A stretch of 64,000 bases of DNA from Lucinisca nassula (taxonomy: Eukaryota; Mollusca; Bivalvia; Lucinida; Lucinidae): assembly GCA_963580285.1 (NCBI GenBank), contig OY757024.1, forward strand, positions 121,086,045 through 121,150,044, read 5' to 3'. Each line of letters starts with the position of its first letter. Within the stretch, counting starts at the first letter, position 1. A program made the translations under genes and the position numbers. Below, piece after piece: positions 63,791 through 64,000 of the stretch. The notes beneath the pieces were generated by a model. It had not been told where the DNA came from and ran no database searches. It worked only from the letters and a program-made list of their open reading frames with translations.

Positions 63791-64000
63791 ATGAGTAGTG
63801 TACACTCTTACAAACCTAACTTTTCCCCATCAAAGTATTTTACTTGTGTAGCTTTCTAAAAGAGTATCGGGTCCTTATATAGCTACAGATCACATAGTAA
63901 AGACTGATCAGTTTGCGTAGATGTGTAGGCTGATCTGAGTCTTTGCTGCATGCACATGTGAATTATTGGAATTGCTGTGCTAAAATAATCGTGTATGGTT

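Overview
The window looks like nuclear DNA of a repeat-rich marine invertebrate, most probably a bivalve mollusc. This is inference. It rests on several tRNA-derived SINE families, fold-back MITEs, minisatellites rich in AGGTCA half-sites, Penelope-type reverse transcriptase debris, hammerhead-ribozyme repeats, and a DEAH helicase/RBR ligase fusion gene of a kind known from molluscs and plants. Gene density is very low, with one convincing host gene. There is no bacterial-style operon structure.

Layout. 3-5075: the 3' part of a host gene encoding an RRM/DEAH-helicase/RING-IBR-RING protein, open to the left window edge. 5076-13760: SINEs, 238-bp TIR MITEs, fold-backs, a ~157-bp minisatellite, and a dimeric hammerhead repeat (11494-11980) that resembles an animal retrozyme. 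13766-16936: a young LTR element with 0.88-kb LTRs and a single gag-like ORF. 17559-21650: a large inverted duplication. 21650-25380: SINEs and MITEs. 25380-40430: interleaved minisatellites interrupted by a 9.5-kb LTR retrotransposon (26017-35543, minus strand). That element has a 5-bp target duplication, a tRNA-Leu primer site and Gag-protease-integrase, but only a stub of reverse transcriptase. 42440-55090: a second, larger imperfect inverted duplication with Penelope-like debris at its centre. 55190-59235: a SINE carrying a nested fold-back, then a decayed Penelope-like element. 59225-64000: a ~145-bp minisatellite, microsatellites and SINEs.

How the pieces work together. The host gene stands alone. 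The rest is a record of nested transposition. Matched insertion sites and target duplications allow several events to be ordered. SINEs inserted before both inverted duplications, a fold-back later entered a SINE, and the 9.5-kb LTR element entered a minisatellite recently. The strongest candidates for new biology are the hammerhead dimer, the RT-less integrase element whose LTRs look almost identical, the gag-only LTR element, and the recurrence of nuclear-receptor-type half-sites in unrelated minisatellites. Divergence statements were read by eye; no alignment was run.
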